Shown here piece by piece: positions 1-9,674 of a stretch of 64,000 nucleotides of DNA. Positions within the stretch are counted from its first letter, which is position 1; the number at the start of each line of letters is the position of its first letter. The position numbers and the translations under genes are program-made. Source of the stretch: Coriobacteriaceae bacterium (GTDB lineage: Bacteria; Actinomycetota; Coriobacteriia; Coriobacteriales; Coriobacteriaceae); contig CABIZD010000003.1 in assembly GCA_902363125.1 (NCBI GenBank), positions 62,001-126,000 on the forward strand, in the 5' to 3' direction. The notes beneath the pieces are model-generated. The model did not search any database. It worked only from the letters and a program-made list of their open reading frames with translations, and had not been told where the DNA came from.

Positions 1-374
1 TCGGCGGCGATCTTAGCGGCGGCATCGCGGGCGCGCGTCATGTCCGACGCGCGCTTGTCGAGCACCTTGATCTGGCTGGTCAGCATGACCGCATCGACCA
101 CGCCCCAAATCACCAGGCCCGTAGAGATCGAAAACCCAAGCGCACCAACTGTACCACGAAGGCGCGAGCAGATTGCCGCGACAAGGGCGGAGATGACAAC
201 CATCTTGATAAACGAGCTGCGGCGTTCACGAAGCGTGCGGGCCTGCGTCACATAGGCAATGCGAGCCGCCTCAGAAGCCTCCGAGCGCATCTGGGCCTCG
301 CGGGCGATTGCAGCCGCTTCAGCCGACATCCCGCCGGCCATCAGCGAACGCTCCGCAACCTGGACGCCCCGCAT
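1..374 (-). CDS. Small membrane protein, partial (runs off the window edge)
   Basis: An open frame without stops runs from the ATG at 374-372 to the window edge, about 124 residues. The ATG directly follows the TAA of the DUF151 gene, so the two are probably cotranscribed. The N-terminal half is an Ala/Arg/Glu-rich helix with heptad character (possible coiled coil). It is followed by two hydrophobic stretches at about residues 57-70 and 76-97, with a charged segment resuming near residue 100. I do not recognise the family. The C-terminus is outside the window. The opposite-strand frame over 40-255 has less protein-like composition and is taken as a shadow. Confidence 0.6.
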   Translation of the reverse strand, partial: MRGVQVAERSLMAGGMSAEAAAIAREAQMRSEASEAARIAYVTQARTLRERRSSFIKMVVISALVAAICSRLRGTVGALGFSISTGLVIWGVVDAVMLTSQIKVLDKRASDMTRARDAAAKIAA

Positions 375-875
375 TTAGAAGTCATCGGGGGAGAGCGTAT
401 GGACGAACTCGTCGAACTTCTCGAACTCCTGCTCGTCGTCGACTTCCTCGGCGTGGGTAGAAACAGTGCCCAGGCGATTCATGATGTCGTCCTCCACAAA
501 CATGGGGGCATTGCTGCGCACGGCAAGGGCAATGGCATCACTGGGGCGGGCGTCGATCTTGCGCTCGTCACCATCGGCCAGTACGACGATCGTCGCGTAG
601 AACACCGGCGGCTCGGCGCGAACGATCTCGATGCGCTCGAGCTTGGCGCCCAGGGCGCCAACAGTATCGAGCAACAGGTCATGGGTAATCGGGCGCTCGG
701 CGCGGCCGCTATCGATGCCGCGGCTGATGGCAGCGGCTTCAAACGAACCAGTCTGAATGGAAAGGGAACGCAGCGGCGCGGGCGAGTCCGATTTGCTGCA
801 GCGCTCGCGAAGCACGATAAGCGATGGCACGGGACCGGCGGCCATGACGATGGTCTCTATGTCGACACGAACCAT
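375..875 (-). CDS. Bifunctional nuclease (DUF151/BFN) family protein
   Basis: This 166-residue protein matches the DUF151 bifunctional nuclease family by its core: a VxxETI start, a central DLL-dxvxxLGaklerIEI segment, and a signature stretch reading DARPSDAIALAVRSNAP, which is diagnostic. Family members have been reported to act on RNA and DNA, but the substrate here is unknown. An acidic tail of about 25 residues ends in DDF. I chose the ATG at 875-873 because GGAGGTG lies just upstream; a longer frame to 923 would add 16 residues without family similarity. The downstream membrane gene starts immediately after this stop codon. Confidence 0.85.
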   Translation of the reverse strand: MVRVDIETIVMAAGPVPSLIVLRERCSKSDSPAPLRSLSIQTGSFEAAAISRGIDSGRAERPITHDLLLDTVGALGAKLERIEIVRAEPPVFYATIVVLADGDERKIDARPSDAIALAVRSNAPMFVEDDIMNRLGTVSTHAEEVDDEQEFEKFDEFVHTLSPDDF

Positions 876-989
876 GGAACACCTCCGGTACGTAGCGGTT
901 AACACGCGGCAGCTCCACCGCATTGAATAGCTATACTACCCAATCTTTCGCACAGCACACAAAACCAAAATGAGATTTATCGCAGACAA

Positions 990-1020
990 GAAAAAAGCCC
1001 CAAGGCAATGCCCCAGGGCT
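990..1020 (-). terminator. Rho-independent terminator after the tRNA cluster
   Basis: Read on the minus strand, an AGCCC...GGGGCT hairpin with an internal GC-rich loop is followed by a run of six T. It sits 15 bp past the CCA end of the distal tRNA-Ile and would end the tRNA transcript. Confidence 0.7.
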
Positions 1021-1034
1021 CTTCACAGTTTTGA

Positions 1035-1111
1035 TGGTGGACCTGACAAGATTCGAACTTGTGACCTCCCGGTTATCAGCCGGACGCTCTAACCAACTGA
1101 GCTACAGGTCC
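1035..1111 (-). tRNA. tRNA-Ile (GAT)
   Basis: This 77-nt cloverleaf has acceptor GGACCTG paired with CAGGTCC, U8-A9, D arm GCTC, anticodon loop CTGATAA (anticodon GAT), TTCGAAT in the T loop and an encoded CCA. It is identical to the copy at 1259-1335. The pair brackets a tRNA-Ala gene. Confidence 0.97.
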
Positions 1112-1115
1112 ATCA

Positions 1116-1191
1116 TGGTGGAGGTTAGGGGGATCGAACCCCTGACCTCAGGCTTGCAAAGCCCGCGCTCTCCCAGCTGAGCTAAACCCCC
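1116..1191 (-). tRNA. tRNA-Ala (TGC)
   Basis: This 76-nt cloverleaf has acceptor GGGGGTT, an anticodon loop containing TGC, and an encoded CCA. The acceptor stem carries the G3-U70 wobble pair that alanyl-tRNA synthetase reads. Only 4 bp separate it from the next tRNA-Ile. Ile and Ala tRNAs commonly sit in the 16S-23S spacer of other bacteria; here they stand apart and the spacer of the rRNA operon in this window has none. Confidence 0.97.
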
Positions 1192-1202
1192 ACGGAGACA
1201 GT

Positions 1203-1247
1203 AATAAACACCCCAGCGGCGACTCGGCTCTCGCTGGGGTGTTTATT
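1203..1247. repeat. Perfect 16-bp inverted repeat between tRNA-Ile and tRNA-Ala
   Basis: Arms at 1203-1218 and 1232-1247 are perfect reverse complements around a 13-nt loop. The stem core is ACACCCCAGCG. On the minus strand the stem ends in AT-rich sequence without a long T run, so it could act as a weak terminator or as an RNA-processing stem between the upstream tRNA-Ile and the following Ala-Ile pair. Confidence 0.75.
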
Positions 1248-1258
1248 GCGAAAGAAAG

Positions 1259-1335
1259 TGGTGGACCTGACAAGATTCGAACTTGTGACCTCCCGGTTAT
1301 CAGCCGGACGCTCTAACCAACTGAGCTACAGGTCC
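1259..1335 (-). tRNA. tRNA-Ile (GAT), second identical copy
   Basis: The same 77-nt sequence as 1035-1111, with anticodon GAT and an encoded CCA. It is the promoter-proximal member of the Ile-Ala-Ile cluster. The identical pair is consistent with a tandem duplication that kept one Ala gene. Confidence 0.97.
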
Positions 1336-1383
1336 ATCGCGCAAGGGATATATTAGACGAGTCGTTACGCGCGCGTCAACAAC

Positions 1384-1567
1384 TTTTTTGAAAATCTTTG
1401 AGGGGTGTCGCCCCCGGCTGCCCGGCGGCATGCGAAGTCGCCTGCTCGGACAGTCCTGCTCGCACGGAGAGCACATTAAGTGCTCTCCTGCTCGTGCGGA
1501 ACTCGCGATCGACTTCGCATGCCGCCGGGCAGCCGGGGGCGACGTGGGGTTCAAAGGTTTTCAAAAA
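1384..1567. repeat. Long palindrome (about 57-bp arms) between gyrA and the tRNA cluster
   Basis: Core arms 1407-1440 and 1510-1543 are perfect 34-bp reverse complements. The symmetry continues outward with a few mismatches to 1384 and 1567, where both ends carry a TTTTTTGAAAA-type block. The centre holds a second nested symmetric block around GAGAGCAC and GTGCTCTC. There is no gene inside. The right edge merges with the T tract of the gyrA terminator. The roughly 300 bp between tRNA-Ile and gyrA contain only this palindrome and that terminator. Confidence 0.85.
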
Positions 1568-1596
1568 AGCGGTCGGCGCGCAGTGCGCCGACCGCC
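1562..1596 (-). terminator. gyrA rho-independent terminator
   Basis: On the minus strand an 11-bp perfect stem (GCGGTCGGCGC, arms 1585-1595 and 1569-1579) with a 5-nt loop is followed by six T. It lies 40 bp past the gyrA stop. Confidence 0.9.
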
Positions 1597-1635
1597 GATA
1601 TATGGGGTCTGATGATTTTTACCAGCTAGAGCCTC

Positions 1636-4374
1636 TTACTCGTCTAGGAGATCTTCTGGCATGTCGTTGCCATCGCCTAGATCGACTGGGGCTTCTTCGG
1701 GGGCAGAACCGTCTTCTGTTGCTTCGCCTTCGGGCTTCTCTTTGGCTGCCGTCATGCGGGCTACGGCGCATACGCGGTCGTTGTCGTCGACGGTCATCAT
1801 CTTGACGCCCTGGGTGGCGCGGCCGGTCTGGCTGATCTCGTCGGTCTTGACGCGAATGACCGTCGCACCCTCCGTCACGATGAACAGCTCGTGCTGCGGG
1901 CCCACCGTCTTCATGGCCGCGAGGTTGCCCTTGCGCTCGGTCATTTGGATGGTGTAGACGCCCTGGCCGCCGCGATTCTGCTCTGGGTAGTCCGCGACCG
2001 GCGTGCGCTTGCCGTAGCCGCGCTCGGTGATGACGAACAGATCGCCGTTGCCGTTAGTGACTTCCATGCCCAGAACGCTCACGCCGTCCTTCATACCGAT
2101 ACCGCGAACGCCGCTGGTATCGCGGCCGGTGGCGCGCACCTGCTCCTCGGAGAACATGATCGCCTTGCCCGCGGTGGTGGCTAGGATAATCTTGTCACCC
2201 TCGCGCACGCGGCGCACGTTCAGCAGTGCGTCGTCGTCGCGCAGGTTGATAGCGATCAGGCCATCACGGCGGCTACGATCGTAAGCGCTCATCACGGTCT
2301 TCTTGACCATGCCGCTCTTGGTGGCAAACATCAGGTACTCGTCGGCCGGGAACTCGCGGCAGCTGATGACGCTCGCGATCTTCTCGCCCTCCTCGAAGGG
2401 CAGCAGGTTGACGATCGCGGTACCGCGCGCCTGGCGCGTACCCACCGGCAGCTCGTGCACCTTCAGGCGATAGACCTTGCCCTTGCTCGAGAAGAACAGC
2501 ACATACTCGTGCGTGGACGCGATGAACATCTCGTCGATAACATCGTCCTCTTTGAGGTTGACGCCCGACACGCCCTTGCCACCGCGCTTCTGGGCACGGT
2601 AGGCAGCCACCGGGATACGCTTAACGTAGCCGGTGTGGGTGATGGTCACGACCATATCCTCGTCGGCAATGAGGTCCTCGACGTCCAAGTCCTTCTCAAC
2701 CTGGCTGATCTCGGTGCGGCGCTTGTCGCCAAACTTCTTGGAGATCTCGCGCATCTCTTCCTTGATGACGCCCAGAATCTTCTCCTCGTGCGCCAGCAGG
2801 TCCTCGTAGTAGGCGATGGCGCGGCGCAGGCCGTCCAACTCTTCTTGGATCTTGTCGCGCTCCAGGCCGGTCAGGCGGCGCAGCTTCATCTCGAGGATGG
2901 CCGTGGTCTGCTCGGGCGTAAAGCCAAAGCGTTCGATCAGTCGGCTGCTGGCCTCGGAGTCGGTCTGCGAGGAGCGGATGATGCTGATGACCTCGTCGAT
3001 ATGGTCAAGGGCCATCAGGTAGCCCTCGAGGATATGCGCGCGGGCCTGGGCCTTCTTAAGGTCGAAGCGGGTGCGGCGGGTGACGACGTCGACCTGGTGG
3101 TCGATGTAGTGCTGCAGCATCTCGCGCAGGCTCAGGCATTTGGGAACGCCGTTGACGAGTGCCAGGTTGTTGGCGCCAAAGGTCGTCTGCAGCGAGGTGT
3201 ACTTATACAGATTGTTGAGCACGACCTGCGGAATGACGCCCTTCTTGAGCTCGATGACCAGACGGATGCCCTTCTGGTTGGACTCATCGCGCATATCCGA
3301 GATGCCCTCGATGCGCTTGTCGTTGACGAGCTGGGCGATCTTCTCCTGCAGGGTGCCCTTGTTGACCATGTAGGGAATCTCGGTAAAGACCAGGCGGCTG
3401 CGGCCGGTCTTGGTGGACTCCACGTGTGCCTTGGCACGCACGGTAATGGAGCCGCGGCCGGTCTCGTAGCTCTGCTTAATGCCGGCGCTGCCCATGATGA
3501 TGGCGCCGGTGGGGAAGTCCGGACCGGGCATGATCTGCATGAGCTCGTCGACGGTGGCGTCGGGGTTGTCGATCAGGTAGCAGGTGGCCTCGATCGCCTC
3601 GGTGAGGTTATGCGGAGCGATGTTGGTGGCCATGCCGACGGCGATGCCCTGGCTGCCGTTGACCAGCAGGTTGGGGAAGCGCGCAGGCAGCGCCACGGGC
3701 TCGGCGAGCGATTCGTCGTAGTTGGGCTGCCAGTCGACGGTATCCTTCTGCAAGTCACGCAGCAGTTCCATGGCGGGCTTTGCCAAGCGGCTCTCGGTGT
3801 AACGCATGGCCGCCGCGCCGTCGCCGTCGATGTTACCGAAGTTACCGTGACCGTCGATGAGCGGCGTGCGCATGGAGAACCACTGCGCCAGGCGGACCAT
3901 GGCCTCGTAGACCGCGGAATCGCCATGCGGGTGGTACTTACCGATAACTTCGCCGACCGTCCAAGCTGACTTCTTGTGCGGGCGGTTGGGGTAGATGCCG
4001 CTCTCGTTCATCGCGTACAGGATGCGGCGGTGCACCGGCTTTAAGCCGTCGCGCACGTCCGGCAGGGCGCGCGCCGTGATGACCGACATCGAATACTCGA
4101 TGAACGACTGCTTCATCTCGCGGCCAAACTCCGAAATCTGGAGCTGGCCGCCGTTGATATCCTCGCCGGCCGAGGCGCCACGGTCGACTTCGCCAAAGCT
4201 CTCCTCGAGCTCGGCGTCGTCTTCTTCCTCATCATCATCGGCATCGGGGTTATAGGCGTCCGGGTCGCCGTCCTCGCCCTGCTCAGCACGGGCAAGCAGG
4301 CGCTTCAGATCGTCGGGCATACCGGCATCGCCGGCCTCGTCCATACCCTCGTTATTGTTGATATCGTCTGCCAC
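1636..4374 (-). CDS. gyrA: DNA gyrase subunit A
   Basis: GyrA is the breakage-reunion subunit of the A2B2 gyrase that introduces negative supercoils. Visible features are the winged-helix segment [16 protein letters not shown] (about 102-117), the quinolone-region motif [10 protein letters not shown] with Ser153 and Glu157, and the catalytic tyrosine Tyr192 in MRYTESRL. The C-terminal beta-pinwheel contains a GyrA box (QKRGGKG). The start is GTG at 4374-4372, behind GAGGAGG. The protein has 912 residues with about 75 extra N-terminal residues rich in Asp and Glu before the usual beginning, which is unusual for GyrA. It follows gyrB by 156 bp on the same strand and ends at a strong terminator. 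Confidence 0.98.
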   Translation of the reverse strand: MADDINNNEGMDEAGDAGMPDDLKRLLARAEQGEDGDPDAYNPDADDDEEEDDAELEESFGEVDRGASAGEDINGGQLQISEFGREMKQSFIEYSMSVITARALPDVRDGLKPVHRRILYAMNESGIYPNRPHKKSAWTVGEVIGKYHPHGDSAVYEAMVRLAQWFSMRTPLIDGHGNFGNIDGDGAAAMRYTESRLAKPAMELLRDLQKDTVDWQPNYDESLAEPVALPARFPNLLVNGSQGIAVGMATNIAPHNLTEAIEATCYLIDNPDATVDELMQIMPGPDFPTGAIIMGSAGIKQSYETGRGSITVRAKAHVESTKTGRSRLVFTEIPYMVNKGTLQEKIAQLVNDKRIEGISDMRDESNQKGIRLVIELKKGVIPQVVLNNLYKYTSLQTTFGANNLALVNGVPKCLSLREMLQHYIDHQVDVVTRRTRFDLKKAQARAHILEGYLMALDHIDEVISIIRSSQTDSEASSRLIERFGFTPEQTTAILEMKLRRLTGLERDKIQEELDGLRRAIAYYEDLLAHEEKILGVIKEEMREISKKFGDKRRTEISQVEKDLDVEDLIADEDMVVTITHTGYVKRIPVAAYRAQKRGGKGVSGVNLKEDDVIDEMFIASTHEYVLFFSSKGKVYRLKVHELPVGTRQARGTAIVNLLPFEEGEKIASVISCREFPADEYLMFATKSGMVKKTVMSAYDRSRRDGLIAINLRDDDALLNVRRVREGDKIILATTAGKAIMFSEEQVRATGRDTSGVRGIGMKDGVSVLGMEVTNGNGDLFVITERGYGKRTPVADYPEQNRGGQGVYTIQMTERKGNLAAMKTVGPQHELFIVTEGATVIRVKTDEISQTGRATQGVKMMTVDDNDRVCAVARMTAAKEKPEGEATEDGSAPEEAPVDLGDGNDMPEDLLDE

Positions 4375-4423
4375 GTTACCTCCTCATGGTTTGCGTGGTC
4401 TAATTAGTTCCCTACCACGGAGA

Positions 4424-4524
4424 CGGCTTTTCCAGGTGCCGCAGATTCGCCCGAAAGAGGAGGGAAACGTACTTGGGTACGCGACCGACGATTGAGGGCG
4501 AAGGTGCGGTGGCTGGGAAAGCCG
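4424..4524. repeat. Imperfect 29-bp palindrome in the gyrB-gyrA spacer
   Basis: Arms 4424-4452 and 4496-4524 match as reverse complements at 23 of 29 positions, with CGGCTTT and TTCGCCC blocks perfect at the two ends. The 43-nt loop is purine-rich. The element fills most of the 156-bp space between gyrB and gyrA, so it would be transcribed and could form a stem upstream of the gyrA ribosome-binding site. Confidence 0.6.
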
Positions 4525-4530
4525 AACAGG

Positions 4531-6603
<2,073 letters not shown>

Positions 6604-6608
6604 TTATC

Positions 6609-6641
6609 GTAAAAAAATACCCTCGGGAACGAGGGTATTTG
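6609..6641 (-). terminator. Terminator after the dnaN-recF-dciA genes
   Basis: On the minus strand the stem AATACCCTCG / CGAGGGTATT with a GTTCC-type loop is followed by seven T. It lies between the DciA-like gene and gyrB. Confidence 0.88.
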
Positions 6642-6666
6642 GCTCTACAAGGCCACCAGATGCGAT

Positions 6667-7230
6667 TTAAGGCTCTTTTTTACTTTGCACGCCCTTGGCC
6701 CACTCGGCACTGGCTCTCATGGCATTCTCGAGGGCCTCGCGCAGTTTTTGGTCTTCGATGGGCGCCACTTGGCGCTCAATCTCGGTGCGCTCGGCATCGC
6801 TGAGGTCGGCATGCGGGGCCGGCGGGCGCTCTGTCGTCGGCGGGCGCAGGCGCTCCTTGGCGGCGGGCGGCGTGTGACCGGGTGCGGTGGTTTTGAACAC
6901 CAGGCCGTCCACATGCGCACCGGCGCGCTCCATGCGCGCGCGGATGATCTCGCGCAACAGCGTCATTTCCTGCGTCCACGAGGGCGAGTCGAGATACACC
7001 AGCAGTTCATTGGACTCGGGCAGGTAACGCAGCCCCGTCACATGCCGCCCCTCGCGCGTGCCCGAGCACACCGCGTTCCACGCGCGATAGACCGCGCGCG
7101 ACTCCTCGGCAGCCTCCATCTGCGCACGGCGCTCAGGGGTCGCAGCCGCCAGGATGCGTTGGCGCTCTGCGTTCAAAAAGCCACTGAAGGCGACCGTTTC
7201 GCTCTCGCGCTCGTAATTAGCACGTCTCAC
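6667..7230 (-). CDS. DUF721 / DciA-like protein
   Basis: A 187-residue protein in the place where actinobacteria carry a DUF721 gene (recF-dciA-gyrB). The central segment GLRYLPESNELLVYLDSPSWTQ resembles the KH-like fold of DUF721, with the conserved hydrophobic-L-V-x-x-D-S-x-x-W pattern. DciA proteins of other bacteria load or operate the replicative helicase; that role is inferred here from family and position. The start is GTG at 7230, overlapping the recF stop by 14 bp, which indicates translational coupling. The tail after residue 110 is Pro/Arg-rich, then acidic and probably disordered, ending in a helical SAEWAKGVQSKKEP. Confidence 0.8.
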   Translation of the reverse strand: MRRANYERESETVAFSGFLNAERQRILAAATPERRAQMEAAEESRAVYRAWNAVCSGTREGRHVTGLRYLPESNELLVYLDSPSWTQEMTLLREIIRARMERAGAHVDGLVFKTTAPGHTPPAAKERLRPPTTERPPAPHADLSDAERTEIERQVAPIEDQKLREALENAMRASAEWAKGVQSKKEP

Positions 7231-8323
7231 CCATGCTCACCACCTTGGCTCGATCAAGCAGGTCATCGGTAAAATACCCCAGGTTGGTCGTGGTTATGAC
7301 CGTCTGGATATCATCGCCGATCAGCCGCAGAAAAGCACCGCGGCGCTCGCCGTCGAGTTCGCTCATCACGTCGTCCAAAAGCAGCAGTGGGGCGGTGCCC
7401 AGGACATCGCGAGCCACGGCCACCTCCGCCACCTTCCAGGCCAGAACCAACGTTCGCTGCTGACCTTGGCTGGCAAATGAACGGGCGGAGCGACCCGCCA
7501 CGGTAAACTCAATCTCATCGCGATGCGGTCCCACCAACGTCACGCCGCGGCGAATTTCCTCGTCGGCGTGCTCATCAAGGGCAGCCAGCATGCGCTCGTA
7601 CGCCCAGCCCTTCAGTTCTTCGCGATCCTCGACCTGGGGCAAATCCCCCAGCGTGGACGTATAGGTCACGTTGGCAGCCTCACCGGATGCCACTTGCCCG
7701 TAGGCAGTGTGCACATGGCCCGCCAGCCGGTCGAGCAGGGCCAACCGGTGCACAAGCAGAGCCGAGCCCGCGCGGGCAATCGAATCGTTCCACGCGCCGA
7801 GCATCTCGCGGCAGCACCAGGTCTCCTTGAGCAAGGCGTTACGCTGGGTCACGCAGCGCCCATAGGTGCTCGCAAGATCGGCATAGCGTGCGCTCAGTTG
7901 CATGCCAAAGTCATCGAGGGCAGCGCGGCGCACACTGGCGCCTCGTTTAACCATGTCCAGATGGTCGGGGCAAAACAGCACGCTCGGCAGAACCCCGCGC
8001 ACACCGGCGGCAGAACATCTCTTGCCGTTGCGGCTAAACGAGCGTTTACCGTCCTCCGCGTTCAATCCCATATCAAGCACGCGGCCGTCGCCCTCGAGCC
8101 TCAGCTCGACCTTGCACGATCCCACGCCGTCACGGACGAGCTCGGCTGCGGTCGGATGCCTAAACGAGGCGCCGCTCGTCAGCAGCTGCAGCGCCTCTAT
8201 GAGATTGGTCTTTCCCGCCGCGTTGGGTCCCGCAAGTATCGTCACGCCCTCGTCCAGGGCAAGACGATAGCTATCGAAGCTGCGGTAGTGCGCGACGGAA
8301 AGATCGCGGGCGAACATGGTCAT
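7217..8323 (-). CDS. recF: DNA replication and repair protein RecF
   Basis: RecF is an SMC-like ABC ATPase that helps load RecA at gapped DNA. The Walker A is GPNAAGKTNL near residue 33, the ABC signature SQGQQRTL lies near residue 284, and the Walker B LLLLDDVMSELD follows. The 368-residue length is typical. It starts 9 bp after dnaN and overlaps the next gene, the usual dnaN-recF operon arrangement. Confidence 0.96.
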   Translation of the reverse strand: MTMFARDLSVAHYRSFDSYRLALDEGVTILAGPNAAGKTNLIEALQLLTSGASFRHPTAAELVRDGVGSCKVELRLEGDGRVLDMGLNAEDGKRSFSRNGKRCSAAGVRGVLPSVLFCPDHLDMVKRGASVRRAALDDFGMQLSARYADLASTYGRCVTQRNALLKETWCCREMLGAWNDSIARAGSALLVHRLALLDRLAGHVHTAYGQVASGEAANVTYTSTLGDLPQVEDREELKGWAYERMLAALDEHADEEIRRGVTLVGPHRDEIEFTVAGRSARSFASQGQQRTLVLAWKVAEVAVARDVLGTAPLLLLDDVMSELDGERRGAFLRLIGDDIQTVITTTNLGYFTDDLLDRAKVVSMGETC

Positions 8324-8332
8324 GGCGCAGCG

Positions 8333-9436
8333 CTAGATGCGGACCGGCATGACCAGGTACAGGTAGTTGATCTTGTCGTAGGACTTGAAGATGCCCGCCT
8401 GCGAGTAGCTCTTGAGCTCCAGCGTGATCTCCTTCTCCTTGGACAGAGCATTGAGGCAGCCGAAGATGTAGTGGTAGTTGAAGGCGATGGTGCCCGACTC
8501 GCCCTCGGCCTCGACATCGATCGTCTCCTGCGCAAGGTCCTGGTCATTGGAAATGGAGGACAGGCCCATCTGCCCGTTCTCGACATCGATCTCGAACTTG
8601 ACGGCGGGGTTGGCGCTCGCGATAACGGCCACGCGCTTGAGGGCGGCGTTAAAGGCGGCGACGTCGATCTTGACGCTCGTCACGCACGAATCGGGGATGA
8701 GCTGCTTGTAGTTGGGGTACACGCCCTCGATGCGGCGCGACACGTAGGTGGTGTTGCCGGCCTCAAAGACGACCTGGGTGTCGGTAGCCCCGATCATGAT
8801 GGTCGCCCGGCTGGCCATGATGTTCAGCGCGTCGTTAAAGGCGTCGGCCGGAACGTTGAGTTCAAAGGAGCCCTCGAGGGTTGAGGTCTCGACCTGTGTA
8901 TCGCACACGGCCAAGCGGAAGGAATCGGTCGCCACCAGGCGCACGGTGTTGTTCTCGACCTTCATGTGCACGCCGCCCAGGATGGGGCGGGCCTTGTCGG
9001 TCGAGGTGACGCGCCACACGCGGCCGACCATCTCGGACAAGATATCGGTCGGCAGCTCCACGGCACTCTCGATGGCATAGGCCGGAAACTCGGGGAAGTC
9101 ATTGGCATCGAGCGTGTTCAGGCGGAAAGAGCTCTTCTCGCAACCAATCAGCACCTGGCGCTCGGACAGCTCAAAGGTGACCGGGGCATCGGGGAGAGTC
9201 TTGGTGATATTGGAGAGCATCTTACAGGGGATAACCATCTCGCCCTCTTCTTCGACATGCGCCGCGATGCGATGACGGATCGAGATGGTGTAGTTAGAGG
9301 TCTGGAATTCCAAGATGCCGTCTTGCGCCTTGACGAGCACGCCCGACAGGATGGGAAGGGTGGATGCCGAAGCGACACCCTTCATAACGACGCCGATGGC
9401 TTGTGTAAGCGAGCTCTGGCTGACGGTGAACTTCAT
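8333..9436 (-). CDS. dnaN: DNA polymerase III beta sliding clamp
   Basis: The 367-residue protein begins MKFTVSQSSLTQAIGVV and ends YLYLVMPVRI, the hallmark clamp C-terminus (YxxMPxRI). Three repeated clamp folds are expected; the middle GGVHMKVENNTVRLVATDSFRLA motif lies near 165-187. It is the processivity factor of the replicative polymerase and a docking hub for partners. It is separated from dnaA by 238 bp of AT-rich sequence with box-like repeats and is followed closely by recF. Confidence 0.97.
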   Translation of the reverse strand: MKFTVSQSSLTQAIGVVMKGVASASTLPILSGVLVKAQDGILEFQTSNYTISIRHRIAAHVEEEGEMVIPCKMLSNITKTLPDAPVTFELSERQVLIGCEKSSFRLNTLDANDFPEFPAYAIESAVELPTDILSEMVGRVWRVTSTDKARPILGGVHMKVENNTVRLVATDSFRLAVCDTQVETSTLEGSFELNVPADAFNDALNIMASRATIMIGATDTQVVFEAGNTTYVSRRIEGVYPNYKQLIPDSCVTSVKIDVAAFNAALKRVAVIASANPAVKFEIDVENGQMGLSSISNDQDLAQETIDVEAEGESGTIAFNYHYIFGCLNALSKEKEITLELKSYSQAGIFKSYDKINYLYLVMPVRI

Positions 9437-9674
9437 CTTTTAATACCTTTCTATAGATATAAATATCTTAATAATAGTAATAGCACTGACGAAACTGTTG
9501 ATTACTCCCAAAGACGCAGGTCAGACCCAGAAAGAGAATCGACAGCAACCTGTGTGCAACAGGGGTGGTTTTCCACGTTCAAAACCTGCGCAAAACTTTT
9601 CATCACCGCGGATTGGGTTTTAGACACCTTATGCCCGTGGTTTCGACAAGTTTTCAACAGGTGTCTCTATTTCC
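9437..9674. other. dnaA-dnaN spacer: AT-rich tract and box-like repeats (candidate oriC half)
   Basis: Positions 9440-9485 are strongly AT-rich with TATA-like steps, unlike the GC-rich surroundings. TTTTCAACA at 9651-9659, TTTTCCACG near 9570 and TGTTGATTA at 9496-9504 resemble DnaA boxes. The stretch TTTCGACAAGTTTTCAACAGG (9641-9661, shown here in part as TTTCGACAAG plus TTTTCAACAGG) is nearly repeated at 12831. The dnaN promoter should lie here too. In Bacillus the unwinding element lies between dnaA and dnaN, and a similar role is inferred. Confidence 0.5.

Noticed and set aside
2455..3969. A 504-codon plus-strand frame inside gyrA
   Set aside because: It is the antisense of highly conserved gyrA; its composition (Leu, Val, Asp, His repeats) is that of a GC-rich shadow frame.
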